Positions 11,733 to 23,863 of a stretch of 64,000 nucleotides of DNA are shown in pieces (the first letter of the stretch is position 1; each line of letters opens with the position of its first letter). The notes below the pieces were generated by a model that worked only from the letters and a program-made list of their open reading frames with translations, searched no databases and had not been told where the DNA came from. This stretch comes from Ustulina deusta (taxonomy: Eukaryota; Ascomycota; Sordariomycetes; Xylariales; Xylariaceae): positions 62,001 to 126,000 of the forward strand of contig JAJNNX010000007.1 in assembly GCA_023159155.1 (NCBI GenBank), in the 5' to 3' direction. The position numbers were made by a program, and so were the translations under genes.

Positions 11733-13493
11733 TTAGATAACACCTAGGCCAGCGTACGACTCTACCATGCTGCAAATGCAGCTCGCTGGGTTAAGTCTAC
11801 GAGTTGCTAATTAGTCAACCGTCCGGCGGCAGGTATGGAATATATCGAGAATGTAGATGGCAAGGAAAAGAAGGCTTACGTGTAACTGTAAGATGGCGTC
11901 AAGGAGCCGGTCTGCGTGATTTCAGTTGTGCTGTCAACAAAGATGTTGTTTCTTTCGACTGCATATCCATCTTCGTCGCTATCGAGGTCGGTGACGATAG
12001 CAAGCTTGGTAGAAGAAAAGTAGTTCTGCTCAATCAGCATCTGCGCGCCCATTCGGCTGTTGATGCCCGAGGTCGGGTTGTTCTGGAAGCAAGAGCTGTA
12101 CACATGGCCAGTGCCGAAGCGAAATGACGGCAAACGTGAATTTATATTGTTCCAGTAATTGTGGTGGTATGTTACGTGCAGCTTTCCCGAATCTTCGCCG
12201 CTGTTGCTGTCGCTGTGGCCGACGAGGGAGCCCTTCCACTGCGATATAAATGAGGGTTAGCCTAGCAACTCCGGGGCCTCATTTCATGAGAATTAGAGGG
12301 AAGAGGAAGATATAGGAGAGAGAAAATAAGAGGTGAAGGGGCTTACGTGATCGTGAAACTTATTCCATGAGACCGTGATAAGGTCACTACCGTGCGTGAT
12401 ATCTAGCAGTCCATCGTAATAATCTTTATCGCCAGTGAGGCCCTCAGTAGAGAACTATCAATCGGAGGTTCGTTCTGAATTAGCGCAATAGTTCGTTGTA
12501 TCCGTGAGTTTTGAAGATCGTATATAGGGCGGCTTACATCGCAGTGGTCAACCCAGACCTTGGACGAGTACTGGATTTCAACGAGATCCTTGCCCTCGGG
12601 TGGGTCATGAAAGTACAGGTTCTTTATGATGACGTTCGATACCTGCTTGACGCGAAGGCCACCATTCGTCAAGCCTGAGCGAGACCCGGAGCCAATAACA
12701 GTGGTACCGCTGACCAAGTCAATGACTGGAATATCTAGAGTCAGCAAGTGCTAGTGTGGAACGGGTCCCAATGCGACAATACTCACTGCCGCAGCCATCC
12801 AGGACACCCGAAATAGTAATAACGCCTCCATTATCTGCCGCAGACTCCAGAGCTGAGCAGGACGTGACAGTAGTGCCGCTGCCACTACCGCCGCCAGTTG
12901 TACCAGCACCATAACCCTGGAGACTATAATCCGGCGAACTGCAAGAGCCCGTGCTGGTACTACCGCCGGAGCTCGTAGTTGTCCTAGTGCTAGTAGTTAA
13001 GGTGGTAGTTGTAGCCTTGGTAGTTGTCGTCGTGCCGCCTCCACCGGCGGTGAAGGCACACGAGCATTCCTACCAAATCACTCTTGTGAGTAACTATTGC
13101 ATGAAGAATTTAAGCCCCAGCTACCCACCTTGGAAATGGCGCTTGGTTTGCTTGAGCAAACAGACGCCCAAGCGGGCAGGCCAGCGGTAGCGGTCACAGT
13201 CGACTGTGTGAAGGTGGCGCAAAAGGCTGAGGCCGTGGCAGCCTATTCAAGAATTTGGAGTTAGTAATTGTCATGGTAAAAACGAGAAATAGGAGGGGTT
13301 TCGGGAGTTTGCGGGGCTAGTGGGAGTAGAACCCCCGATCAAGCAACTCATGCCCCTGAGACATGCCAAAAGGGGGCATAAGAGACTCGAGCAGGCTTAC
13401 CTGGGCTGTCATGAACGAGGCACAAGGATCAGTGTCTGGGTTCGTACATGCCCGCACGAGGGGGGCGAGAGCCAAGAGAGCGTAGTAATGCAT
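11733..13493 (-). CDS. Secreted pectate lyase (PL1) with N-terminal Cys-rich module and Thr-rich linker
   Basis: Exons 11733-11796, 11880-12238, 12347-12454, 12538-12734, 12787-13069, 13129-13242 and 13401-13493 give 405 residues. Extracellular enzyme that cleaves de-esterified pectin by Ca-dependent beta-elimination. The start MHYYALLALAPLVRA is a signal peptide. Next is a Cys-rich module of about 60 residues ending ECSCAF, then a TTTTKATTTTLTTSTRTTTS linker, then the parallel beta-helix catalytic domain. That domain carries VIGSGSRSGLTNGGLRV, WVDHCDFSTEGLTGDKDYYD (Ca-binding Asp), SWNKFHDHWKGSLVGHSD and SRLPSFRFGTGH with the catalytic arginine. The small last exon (TLNPASCICSMVE) restores the conserved C-terminus. 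All six introns are GT-AG. The gene fits plant-associated life. The N-terminal module resembles Cys-rich caps of other fungal secreted proteins, and I do not know its function. Confidence 0.92.
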
Positions 13494-14200
13494 CGCTATG
13501 TCCGGACGCTGACGGTCTTAGGTATAGTAGAGGATAAAAGGCTGCTGTCGTAAAGGGAATGATCATCCATCGTGCCGCCTTTTGTGTCGCCTTTATACCC
13601 CCGACCTCGTAAGCACAGGACAGACGCATATTGTGTATACAAAGCCTCGAGAACACCCTGGGTTTTAACCGGGCTAGATCTGATATTGCTTCAACAATTT
13701 TCCACCAGTGGCAAATAGACCTTGTTTCCTGATTTTTGCCCTTTTCCCTGAAGAAAAGGCCTTTCGGAATTGCTCGCCTAAAGCCATGAACGGGAGGTAG
13801 TACACCAAGCTACCTACGAGCTCGCAATGGTGCCTACTTGAGATACAATGTCACCTCAGAACAACACACATAAAAAAAATGCATGTTGGTGTTATTGGCG
13901 GAAATGGCATGACAAGTTACATGCGGTGGTAGGTTATCCCTGTAAACTATGGATAGACTTGTGATTGGTGGAACCTCGTGAGATTTTCTTAAGCTGCATT
14001 GCGTTACTACAGTACCGGTACTCGATAAGTCAGTGTTCCTCAATCTTGTAGAGAAGGGTTACCCGTTTGGGGCAACTTTTTTCTATTACGCTCGTTCAGA
14101 AACTTTGGCAATGGGCTGATCTGCAGATGCATCGGCTTGGTAATGTATTGGCACCTTCGGAAAGAAGACAATATGTGGTTGAGACCCCCGAAAATTGAAG
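13494..14200. other. Intergenic, nothing recognised
   Basis: Upstream of the pectate lyase, so it contains its promoter, and downstream of the acetyltransferase. No supported gene or clear operator. Confidence 0.6.
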
Positions 14201-14767
14201 CTATTCTAACCCAATTGTGGCAGGAGTTTCCCTAAGATCCTTTCCCATCTTAATAAAGCAGAGATCATTTCGTAAAACCCCTTCCCAGTCCCCATGACGC
14301 TCGTACGGGAACGGCGTAGTGTCCCCAGTCGGCTGGTACCCCTTGTCCTTGTACCAGGCAATCAGTTCAGCACGTGTGTTCACGACGTCGAATTCCATCC
14401 TAGAAGAGCGCCATTGGCGGTAGGCATACAGCTCGGCCCATGCGAGCACCTTGCTGCCAATTCCCTGTTTTTGGCAGCTAACGTCCACGGCCAACATGCC
14501 AAACCAGGCGCGGGTATCGTCAAGCTTACGCACCGAACCGTGGGCCACGAGAGAGCCGGTTGACAGGTCCGTGACAGCCAAAACAGCACAGTCGGATTGG
14601 TTAATCTTGGCGATGATGGACGGGATGTCGGTAACATCGACTTGACGATCAGATGACAGAAACACCTGCGTGGTTTTGTCGTTGTGGAAGGCCGTATTGA
14701 TGAGACGTTCTAGTGGAATGGCGTCCTCATCTGTCGCAAGACGGAAATCGAGATTGCCGTTGATCAT
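14201..14767 (-). CDS. GNAT-family N-acetyltransferase
   Basis: Single exon of 188 residues from MINGNLDFRLATDEDA. The open frame extends about 16 codons further upstream, but without an ATG unless an unseen 5' exon exists. The GNAT fold is visible: an N-terminal beta strand with alpha1 (ERLINTAFHND), WFGMLAVDVSCQKQGIGSKV with the acetyl-CoA pyrophosphate loop (Q-x-x-G-I-G), then AELYAYRQWRSSRMEFDVVN and the C-terminal WYKDKGYQPTGDT motif typical of small-molecule acetyltransferases. The substrate is unknown. It has no obvious functional link to its neighbours. Confidence 0.87.
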   Translation of the reverse strand: MINGNLDFRLATDEDAIPLERLINTAFHNDKTTQVFLSSDRQVDVTDIPSIIAKINQSDCAVLAVTDLSTGSLVAHGSVRKLDDTRAWFGMLAVDVSCQKQGIGSKVLAWAELYAYRQWRSSRMEFDVVNTRAELIAWYKDKGYQPTGDTTPFPYERHGDWEGVLRNDLCFIKMGKDLRETPATIGLE

Positions 14768-16030
14768 TTTTTCGCTGGTGCCGTTCAAAGAGATCTGCGG
14801 TGCCGCCGTTGTCAATGTGGGTATCGGGGAAGAAGAAGATCCAGGCTGGTGCTGTCATGGTTATTATGATGGGGGTTTTAACTTAATAAATACTCGAACA
14901 TGCATTTATTCCTAGATGCCTTGAGAAGTCTGTGAAGGGCGCATAAGTGTAGCATGAAGGGCGCGCTCCTGATCAGTCGAGCTGAGGGTTTGTCTGACCA
15001 GGGTTATAAGATGGCCCACCTATGGTCTTGGGTTCTTGGCAATGGGCTGGACCTTTAAATTGAGTTTGTTGAAGCATATTTCAAAGGAAACTTTCAGCTG
15101 AGTTATCCTTCTATGAAAAAGAATTTTCATTTTCTAAATAAAATTAAATAAGCACCCAGCAAAATCTGTAAATCCTCCCCCTCCAGTTTTTTCTTTATTT
15201 CTTCTAAAGGTTGCTTTTGTCGGGAGTGTAGGTAGGTAGAATACATCTCAAGAAAAAAAGCCAAGCCTAGTGAGGGACATCACTATGACCCCTCAGTAAA
15301 AGGCGCGCCAGGCCAGTTATGAGTAAAGCTACCCATGGTATCTATCTACCCAACAAGTGCTGAAACATTCACGCATCATCAATCAAGCATTAGATTTCGA
15401 AACTAACTCAGTCACTCCGCTAACAAGTGACTAGTACTTAAAAGATTAAACGTTTCGACCATCATGCCCACATACGTGAAGAAAATTGACTCACGGTGAT
15501 ATGTCCTGTCGCCTAGGTGAAGACCTCGTTGGTCTCAGATTCTGACCGAGGTTGAGGTTGACGACGTTGGCGCTAGCATCGGCGAAAAAGCGAGTGAGAA
15601 GGCTGTAATATAGGCGCTATACATCCTCTTACACCCAGGACAGAAATATGACAGTCTGCACGATGTAATGTTGTGGCCGCTGTGTGTAGACTATAAAAAT
15701 CCTTGTCTGTATTTCCTCAGACATACTCACTGTGTGTATTGGGTCCATGGCCTCAAGAGTGATACGACAGCGCCCGCAACTCTGCGAGTGGATTCGTGAA
15801 CGTGTCGAGCGACTTCTCTGCCACCCAGCTAGATCCGCCCATTACCATGATGCCATGAGCATGATCGTAGCTATTCGTGTTCCTAGCGGTCTCTGACGGG
15901 CTTCACTGGCCAAAGCAGAAATACGATCTGGTCATGATATTGCCATCGGCGTTGCCCTCTGTATCTATGAAAAAAAAACCGACATATCAATGGTGGTGTT
16001 CTGTAGTAAGGCTCGTGATCGAGAAGTAGA

Positions 16031-16046
16031 GGAGAATGCATTCTCC
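16031..16046. repeat. Perfect 16-base palindrome
   Basis: GGAGAATG followed directly by its reverse complement CATTCTCC. It stands alone in a gene-poor stretch and may be chance. Confidence 0.8.
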
Positions 16047-19000
16047 TACGGGTCCACAGACCTAGAAAACGTGTGCACACAATCCTCTTATAGTTGACTG
16101 GCTGTAGTTCTCGCTTGCTCAGGGTATCAACGGCGGATAATAGTATAGTGACTGTCTCGGCGTACTTCCAATGGTTGTTATTGGACCGACACAAACGCCA
16201 CAGAGATACTGAATGTCATTGCAGCGCCCGTTTACCCCTGCTTGGATATTGAGAACCCGTTAGCATTAACATCTGCTTTCGCTTGACTGGATAGTTTCAT
16301 CTGTCATGGGCCTCGCTTGTTGCTCAGAAGGTAATATCTTTATTAAAGCCGAGCATCTGCTTCAGGGTATGAAGTGTTTCACCATGCAAAATAGGCCGGA
16401 AGGGAAACCTTTGATTTATCTAGTCGCCCATTGAAAAATCTCACAATGAGTGATTAGATGTCACCGTCCGCCTTGGCCTCGGTTGTATATAGAGATGTTG
16501 TACGTCTCGCACCCTATACTTTGTCAGACCAAATTCGGTCTACTGAACTAGATTCAGCCATGACTTGAATGTGTTATCACGTGCATTAAGTAGAGCCTGT
16601 ATTTTGAGCTTCCTCGTATACTACGGTATTGCAGTACGTATACAATAACTACAGACAGGTCAAGCGCCCGACTTGACTAGTTCTACTTTTAGTAGTGTTG
16701 CGGTATAGCGCTGCAGTTTCCGTTTCGTTGACACCCTGGCACCAATCCTAGGATATCCAACTCATGCTACTCAGATCTTCGTATTGTTCAAGAAATTGTA
16801 AGACTTCACTAGCTACCATGTCGGTCTCGCGCAATCTGTGACCCGAACGAAGCAGTCCGCTTGATCACTCGAGAAACTCCATGCAGTATTCCTTCCCCAC
16901 CAGACCCTGGCCAGTTGAAATTGACATCATCAGAACTTAAGTGCCCTGGCTTAGATAGTACATGGAGCAAAATTTTCGGCTGGGCACATGCACTAGACGT
17001 GATATTGTTTGCGAATCTGCATGGGTGATGACTGAAGTCTCCGCTACAGAATCCAAAATCCAGCCAAATTCAACGCTTTATGCGAGAGAGAGAGAGAGGA
17101 CAAACAAGCGAACGCCGTCTCTTGGGTCATTCTCAATGAAACTTTCAAACTGTTCGGAAGATTTGTCGACGTCGTTACTAACAAGACGACTGCTAAAGCC
17201 GATGACTTGTGCTGGCCCGTGCTGTAACAGATGGTTGCTGATTTTCCATGTGCTTAATGTTATTGAGAATTGACTACATCCCATTAGCGTCACTATTTCT
17301 TACTGGGCCAAAGCTCGTTGCAGCTAGCCTAACTTCCTGAAAAGGGGGATCTTTCTGGCTCAGGCGATCCTTGTTTCCAAAGTGGTCTAAACGATCGATA
17401 ACTATCTCTTGAAACATACGATGGAGACCGCCCACATCGTCTCTTTAGATGAGGCTAAATGCAATTTCTGTAATATGTCGTAAGGCGACGTGTTTAGCCG
17501 GAATAACTATGATAATTACATGGTAGAATTAATGTCAGGGACCAGGGTCACTGGAGGATAGAAGCTACCCTATGGGTCTGTACTGTAGGATATGTCTATA
17601 TAAAGGACAGACTCCCCCCCAAATACAGGGAGGGAGAAGGTCTGGAATCAATAATATTGAGCCCTTACATACACACTTCTACCTACCAGCGACATACCTG
17701 TGACTTATCTTCACTCTGGGATATTCACCCCTGACACGACAACTCTAGAACATAACCAAGTGAGCATGCTAAGCCCGAGACGCAGCAACCTGCTTTTTTT
17801 CTCTTGAGCATTACCTGCCGTAGTTTCATGACACCGCTTTCCCTGGAATCAAGAAACCGTTTTGTATATTGTTAGAAGAGATCACCCATTGTGGAATTCT
17901 GGTATTCTCGCGGAATGGCAATTATTATAGTATATCCATACTATGACCCCGGAGTGCCCTACCAATTTGTTTACGGGTGGTGGACAAGAGGCTAGCTTCT
18001 TCATCCTGGCGACGTTCGAAGACTACGAAAAAGATACGTTTTCGCCATACTTATTATCATATGTGATAGTAGTCTACGATATTACCTCAGAACCTTTACC
18101 CTAGCATGCTCGAAATTCCTTGGGCTCAACAAGGCCATAAACAGAAAACGAGACACTTAAAATCGAGAAAAAACTGATCAAACTGGTGAAATATTTCAGA
18201 CTATATGAAACAACCTTTTGAGAAATTTGTCACATGTGGTTAGCGGATGAACAGTTAATAAGGGACTGCCGCTTTAAGAGTTAGGGTTCCGTTAGAGATG
18301 TTGAGATATGAGCTTACGATAGAAATGTGTTCTTACATAAGAATCTAAATTCCTTCAATTTGTCGTAAAATACAACCGGTTTCTCTGCCCTTAAGGAAAG
18401 CAATTTATAAATTTAAATATGAAAACGCCAATATGCAAACATTTCGTCGATCAAGTTGTTCACTTCCCCAACTTGGACATTACACCCCGGTGAATTGCAT
18501 AGCAAAGCGCGCCCCTGGGTTTTCACGTTTTATTGGAAAAGAAATATGATGTAGCCCACGAAACAGTTACGATAATAACCTTCATCTACTAGTGATGTGT
18601 TGGTATTTCTGAATTCTAGCTGCCAAATACCAACCTAACTTGAGTTTGCACATACTGGGGTTTCGCATCTCAAATTTGAGCAAGGAAGCAAGTCATTAAT
18701 TTCTTCGATTCAGGTATAGCTTGAACTAATACGGTCAGAATGGTGACTAGGTAGTAGTATGTAGGTATACGACGTGCAAGTATAGCCTAAAAATACATGT
18801 AAGAAATAGGTAGGGCTGGTAGGTCTTTTGACAACATCTCTTTGCGAAATTACAACATCAAGCGGGACGGCTAGGTCTTAGCACCCATGTCGCCTTCCCG
18901 CTCGTAATATTTATATGTCAATGTTCTCGTTCACAAACAAGTCCTTTTTTTTTCTCCGACATCTACGCAAGTAGGACCTGAGCACGCCGAATATGTCACG

Positions 19001-19599
19001 CCTCATCGACAAACTCCCAGCACCTAGGCAGATGCGGGAGAAGAAGGTCATTGTCTTCAGTCGAAGCTGGCGTCCCCATAGCGAGAATGATCTGACATGT
19101 GCACAGGGCGGAAAAGGCGAAGGCATTGGCACCTCAGGGTCGCCTCCTAGTAGTCAGATTAGAAGATGGGTTCGGATGGGAGCAGATCTGTCCGTTCCTG
19201 AGCCATCCGATCCCAGAGACACGCTACCCGAGGGGAATTGCGCCACGGGAATTTCAGAAAATGGCGGATTCGTAAGGCTGACTTTATGGCCCTCTTTGCT
19301 GTGTTGGTCCCTACACTCAGCGTTGGTATTTGGTATTACCTTAGAGAGGTGAAACGATGGTGATTTTGATAGCTCCCAAGTACCTGTGTTCGTGAAGAAT
19401 GACGATAGGAGAAGAAAGAGAAAGAAAAGAGAAAAAACCATTCATCTAACCTAGGGCTTCTCATGCTACGGTAGATGTAGAATACACATTGCAGATACCT
19501 ACCTTGGGTAGATCCAAGGTAGGATCACCTCACCCTAAAGGTTGGTTTTGGTAAGGTCGGGTCGGTCCCGGGGTTGGATTTCCGGTTATTTGCATTCGC

Positions 19600-19695
19600 G
19601 AGGTATATGTACATATATGTATTGATGCATACCTAGGTAGGTTAGGTACCTACCCACCTAAGGCTTAATTAAGGTAGAGGTGCCTGCCTAGGTAC
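19600..19695. repeat. TAGGTACCTA-type repeat island
   Basis: Several overlapping copies of CCTAGGTAGG, TAGGTACCTA and relatives. It is one of many such islands in the window's intergenic DNA, also at about 2345-2415, 5090-5160, 7138-7210, 23280-23460, 27660-27770, 53390-53530, 55300-55500 and 57290-57480. Confidence 0.75.
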
Positions 19696-19896
19696 TTAGA
19701 TTGACCGGAAGCAACTGAGCTGAGCTTGCCTGTCACTTCCGCTTACGTCACGGCATGGCATGACATGTTTTGAGTTCGAAGCGAAGTATTCTTAGACGAC
19801 TATTCTAAAGCGACATTCCCGCATCACGGATGATGTGGATCGGCTGCGTCCAACTGCGACTTGGCATGGCTTTGAACCCTCGCCTATCAGGAAACC

Positions 19897-21797
19897 ATGG
19901 GCCAAAATCCGTCGCATGAGGCTGGACATGCCTCCAGGGCAGAGCTCACAGCACATCTAGTAGGCCGAAGAATTCCTCTTTGCCCGGCTGGTCCGAGACT
20001 AACATCGGCTTCATCTCCCAGGCCGACAAATTCGCCCGCAGATGCTACGAGCCTCTGGAGCTCTACTCCTTCAAAGACAACTTCCGGTCTCTCGCCGACC
20101 GTGAGGGAGATGTGCGCTACCTAAGGGAAGATACCATTGCCCGCTTCCTCGAGGTGCCCGACATACTCGCTGTCTCGCCTGTCATATTCCATATGATCTC
20201 GTTTATTGGTGCCTTCCCTTTTCTCCAAGATGCACCCGTCATTTTAGGCTTTGAGCAGATGATTATGGTTGTTGCTATCATGACCGAGCGCTACACTCAA
20301 GTCCTCGCCAAGAGCGCTACAAACCGAAGGAAGTTGCTGTTCAAGAGTCTGGCCGTGTACGATCGCAAACTCTCCGAGATGGAGAGCCAGACGTCTGCTT
20401 CGGAGACGAATCCCGGCCGGAGAGATGCTGGGGGCTATGCACCTGGTTTCGCAGTGGATCAGGCCGGCTATGATGACGATGCTGCTGCAGATGATGATGA
20501 TGATGATGATGAGTTGGTCATGGCCGCCTTGAACTCGCTTGATATCAATGACGCTTTCAAAACGGGCGACGCTCACGCTGCAACCACCCATGGTGCCATG
20601 ATCCCATCTGATAACTTTCGAAGATTGATTATGTTACTCCTAATCGCGTCCCCGCTCGGTCCTCAAGAGAGCTTATCGACTTATGCCGACAGGAGCACAG
20701 GTCGCGCACTCGATAGTCTTCGAGCTACCGCCGAAAACGTGCTGTCCGCTTTCATCAACGTGGAGAAATCTCCCGGAATCACTTTCACTCAGTTTGGACA
20801 AGTGCTACCTACTAGCTTTCCATATCTCTTCAACGGCTTGAACCCGTTATTTGAACATTTCCTCTTCTCCAAGAATTTGGATCTCTCAAAGCGTAAGGAC
20901 GGCGTCGTTACGCCAGTCCCCACAACACTCGCGCCCCCACCCCTTCTTCAAGACAAAGGCCAAATCCTGAACTTGGACATCCTTTCACAGCTATCGTTTT
21001 TTATAGATGGGAACGACCTTTTCCGACGGCTGCGGCTTCTATACTCAGGCGCCGATGCCGGCTATTCAATGGGTAGTTTTGAGACCAAAGTATTTAACTG
21101 GCACGCCCCTACCATCCTCCTCGTATCGGGAACCCGCTTAGATAATACAAAATCAAGACGTGGGTCAGAAGGCGTCTTCTACGATTCGTTACCCCCCAAA
21201 CGATTTCCCAACGGAAGCACCCCCGATCGCGATCGTTTAGTCTTCGGAGCCCTGGTGAGACAACCATGGCGGGTGACCAACAAAGAATGTTTTGGGGCAG
21301 ACGATACGATTTTATTTCAACTCGCTCCGATTCATGACGTTTTCTCAGCCTCATCAATGAACAAGAATTATGCGGCGTTCACCAAGGCCCCGGCAGCTCA
21401 CCCTGGTATCAGCTTTGGCTCGCCGCCGCCCTCCACAAGCTCTTCTTCGCGGTATGCTTCACTCAGGCACCTCGGTCCAATCTCCCTTGCGCTTGACTCG
21501 AGTTTCGAATTTGGCGTCTTTAATCATGATTTTACGTCACGTGGCGGCGCTTTTTTAACTAGTGTCTCACGCAAGTTCGACTTCCAGGAGCGCTTCTCCA
21601 TTGATGATATCGAAGTCTGGGGCTGTGGAGGCGATGAGGAGGCAAGGATCCAGAAGGAACGGTGGGAATGGGAAGCACGGGAGGCTGAAGCCAGAAGACG
21701 TGTTAACCTGGGCACTGGTGATATTGCTGCCGACAGAGCCCTGCTCGAAATGGCCGGCCTTATCGGATCAAATCGGAGCGGGGGTTCAATGGGCTGA
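19897..21797 (+). CDS. RTC5: Restriction of telomere capping protein 5 (TLDc-domain protein)
   Basis: Exons 19897-19959 and 20022-21797 give 612 residues. The short first exon begins MGQNPSHEAG, a myristoylation-like start (Gly at position 2) typical of this family. The second continues ADKFARRCYEPLELYSFKDN. Other family blocks are REDTIARFLEVPDILAVSPV, SFIGAFPFL, LLFKSLAVYDRKLS, an acidic poly-Asp insert near residue 165 and the C-terminal TLDc domain from about residue 330 (GYSMGSFETKVFNWHAPTIL, RGGAFLTSVSRKFDFQERFS, IDDIEVWGCGG). In yeast, Rtc5 promotes disassembly of the vacuolar V-ATPase; the name comes from a genetic screen on telomere capping. The ATG in exon 1 is preferred to later in-frame starts because it restores the family N-terminus. 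Confidence 0.93.
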
Positions 21798-22242
21798 AGT
21801 TCTTTTTATTACCACGACTGTTGTGATGGTGGGCGTTTGGAAGCCCCGAATTTGATGGTGCGTTTAGGCTTGGCCCAATTATATAGTATGGCGGTGTGTA
21901 CGACTGGACAAGATGATGCCTGAATTTGTTTCCATCGGAGTTGGCATTCTACTCAGGGAACTAATATTTAACTGTATCACATATTGTAGGCCGTAAATAA
22001 AGACCATGACCCCTTATCAGTAGTGACGAACCTCTAATGCAGGTTGAAGCCCGTTCGCTTGCAGTCGCGCTTCTGATAATAATATAATATAAGCAGTGTA
22101 TGTACAGACAAAGTGGGGGTTGTTCCCAATGACGTGGCCAGTATTTTTTCAACGGCAATTCCTTTTTCTTTCCTTCTATGACTACAGTCTTGCTGAGACT
22201 CTTGGCCCCACAAGGGCCTAGAATTGTACGAGACACCCGAGT
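21798..22242. other. Convergent intergenic region
   Basis: Lies between the 3' ends of RTC5 and RCF1 and should contain both terminators. Nothing else is recognised. Confidence 0.6.
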
Positions 22243-23133
22243 TTACTTCCTTTCTGCTTCTGCTTCTGCTTTTGTTTGGTCGGCGGGCCCTTTCTTCGTA
22301 CCGAACCAACCCCCGCCATTCGATAATGCACCCAGTACACTCGAGCTCCTTCTCGTCTCCTGCGGAGGGACATCGGTTTTGCCCTCGGGGTCAGCGCTGG
22401 CAGCCGTGGTGGGGGTGGTGGTCGCTGAAGCGGTAGCGACCTTGGGCTCTTGCTCGCCATCCCGCTCCTCGGCACGCCTCTGCTCGAGGCGCTCGCGCTT
22501 CCTCTTCATAGCGGCGTGGAGCTTCTTGTCCTCCTCGTCCCTAACCTCAAGCTCGTGCAGCCACTTCTGGTTCCTCTCATCGGCACGCTTCTGGGCCTCG
22601 AGTTTGATCAGCTCCTTTCGCTTCTCACGGTCGGCGCCGTAGTACGCGCCGCCGGCGACCATGGCCACCACGGTGAAGGCCTGGGCGCCGATACGCGCGC
22701 GGAACATGCGCTGCACGCCGGCGTGGTCGCCGCGGCGCATGGCGCGCCAGGCATTATACAGAGCGAGACAGGTTAGGCCGGTGCCTGTGTGCGTCGTGAA
22801 AGAAGACATGGTTAGCGATTGGGATCTTCAACGTCTCGCGTGGCTAGATAAGTCACGTCATATCTGACGGCTATTCGCGAGGCGGAGGGACTATCTGAGA
22901 ACTGGACATGGCCGTGGCCAGGTGCGCGCGGAAACGGCGCAGAAGGAGGTGTACCTAGAGGTATGAGAGGCTCTTCTCGTAGCTTGCGGGCGACTTTCTG
23001 GAAGCCGGTCTCTTGGTAGTCTCTAGACGACAGCAAAAAGGGTAAGCTCTGTAGAGGAGGCAGTAAGGCCGGCAATGCAGGGGAAAACATACTTATCCTC
23101 GTCAAAAGACGAGGGCAGTGGTCGATCGGCCAT
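22243..23133 (-). CDS. RCF1: Respiratory supercomplex factor 1 (HIG1 domain)
   Basis: Exons 22243-22784, 22955-23022 and 23093-23133 give 216 residues. Inner mitochondrial membrane protein that helps assemble cytochrome c oxidase and the III-IV supercomplex. The start MADRPLPSSFDED and exon 2 (DYQETGFQKVARKLREEPLI) form the family N-terminus. Exon 3 opens TGLTCLALYNAWRAMRRGD and RMFRARIGAQAFTVVAMVAG, the two membrane helices of the HIG1 domain with the conserved RMFRAR loop. A long charged coiled-coil tail (KRADERNQKWLHELEVRDEE) and a Ser/Thr/Lys-rich end follow. Both splice phases restore the conserved PLIPLG-T-G-L junction. Its neighbours downstream on the chromosome also encode mitochondrial proteins. 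Confidence 0.94.
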
Positions 23134-23863
23134 GATGATTGGAGATTGGATTCCGGCGAGACGGAAAAGAGGTAAAGGAGGAGTTAATATTCAAGCCCTT
23201 GCGACAAGAGCTTCCATGATGCCATTAACAGTAGGTACTTACGTATGTCGATAACGGAAGATACCTGTATCAGTGGGCGAGTCCATTAGGTAGGTGTAGG
23301 TACCTAATACTTCTCTATAACGTGTGATTGAAGCGACTAGGTATAGGTAGGTACCGCCGCAGGTACCTACCTACCCGTCCTTATATCTAAGAGATCCACT
23401 ACCTCGGACCTACAGAGGCACTATAGGTAGGTATTTATGTGGTAACAGGTACCTGTAAGATCAGCTTCATACATATCACGAACATATTTTGTATTTTAAA
23501 GCTCGGCCACCTATCAGTGACTTTATCCAATTAAAATGGCTGCAGGTGTTCTGCAGCCAACCGTTACTCGTAATTGGCAAAAATTCTTACTCAGAATCAC
23601 AACACAATGTATGACAGGACTGCCTATACGATATGGACCGATAACAGTGACAACATAATGAAAAGCTATTTACAAGGATATGAACCCGACATCGGGCAAC
23701 CAAAGGTCACCGACTCAAGCTCTCGCCCCACCATAAAAGTTACCACTATCACGAAGAGCTCTGTTCGCTATCCTCATTGTTCACCATTCCCGCCTCGCTC
23801 CGCTCCCCTTCCCTCCCCTTTCCAAGGAAACTCTGTAGGGCTTCTTGAGTGCCGCTGGACAAC
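23134..23863. other. Divergent promoter region of RCF1 and ILV1 with GGTACC repeats
   Basis: A bidirectional upstream region of 730 bases. TAGGTACCTA-like repeats occupy roughly 23230-23460. A CT-rich tract just before the ILV1 start (about 23780-23825) is typical of fungal promoters. No extra gene. Confidence 0.6.

Larger units (their letters stand above)
14768..19896. other. Gene-poor 5.1-kb region
   Basis: No frame in this stretch shows convincing protein similarity or a splice-consistent model. Observations: a perfect 16-base palindrome at 16031-16046, a GA-rich tract at 17087-17098, and an isolated TATATAAA box near 17597 followed by C- and G-rich tracts but no open frame. AT-rich blocks lie around 18160-18620, and GGTACC-type repeats at 19600-19695. 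It may contain decayed genes or transposon remnants that I cannot identify. Confidence 0.55.

Noticed and set aside
13320..13385. GGTTCTACTCC tRNA-like box near a hairpin
   Set aside because: Lies inside an intron of the pectate lyase gene and does not fold as a cloverleaf.
15740..15990. Minus-strand stretch reading AHGIMVMGGSSWVAEKSLDT
   Set aside because: Bounded by stops, no extended family match that I recognise, and no splice model. Could be a gene relic but unsupported.
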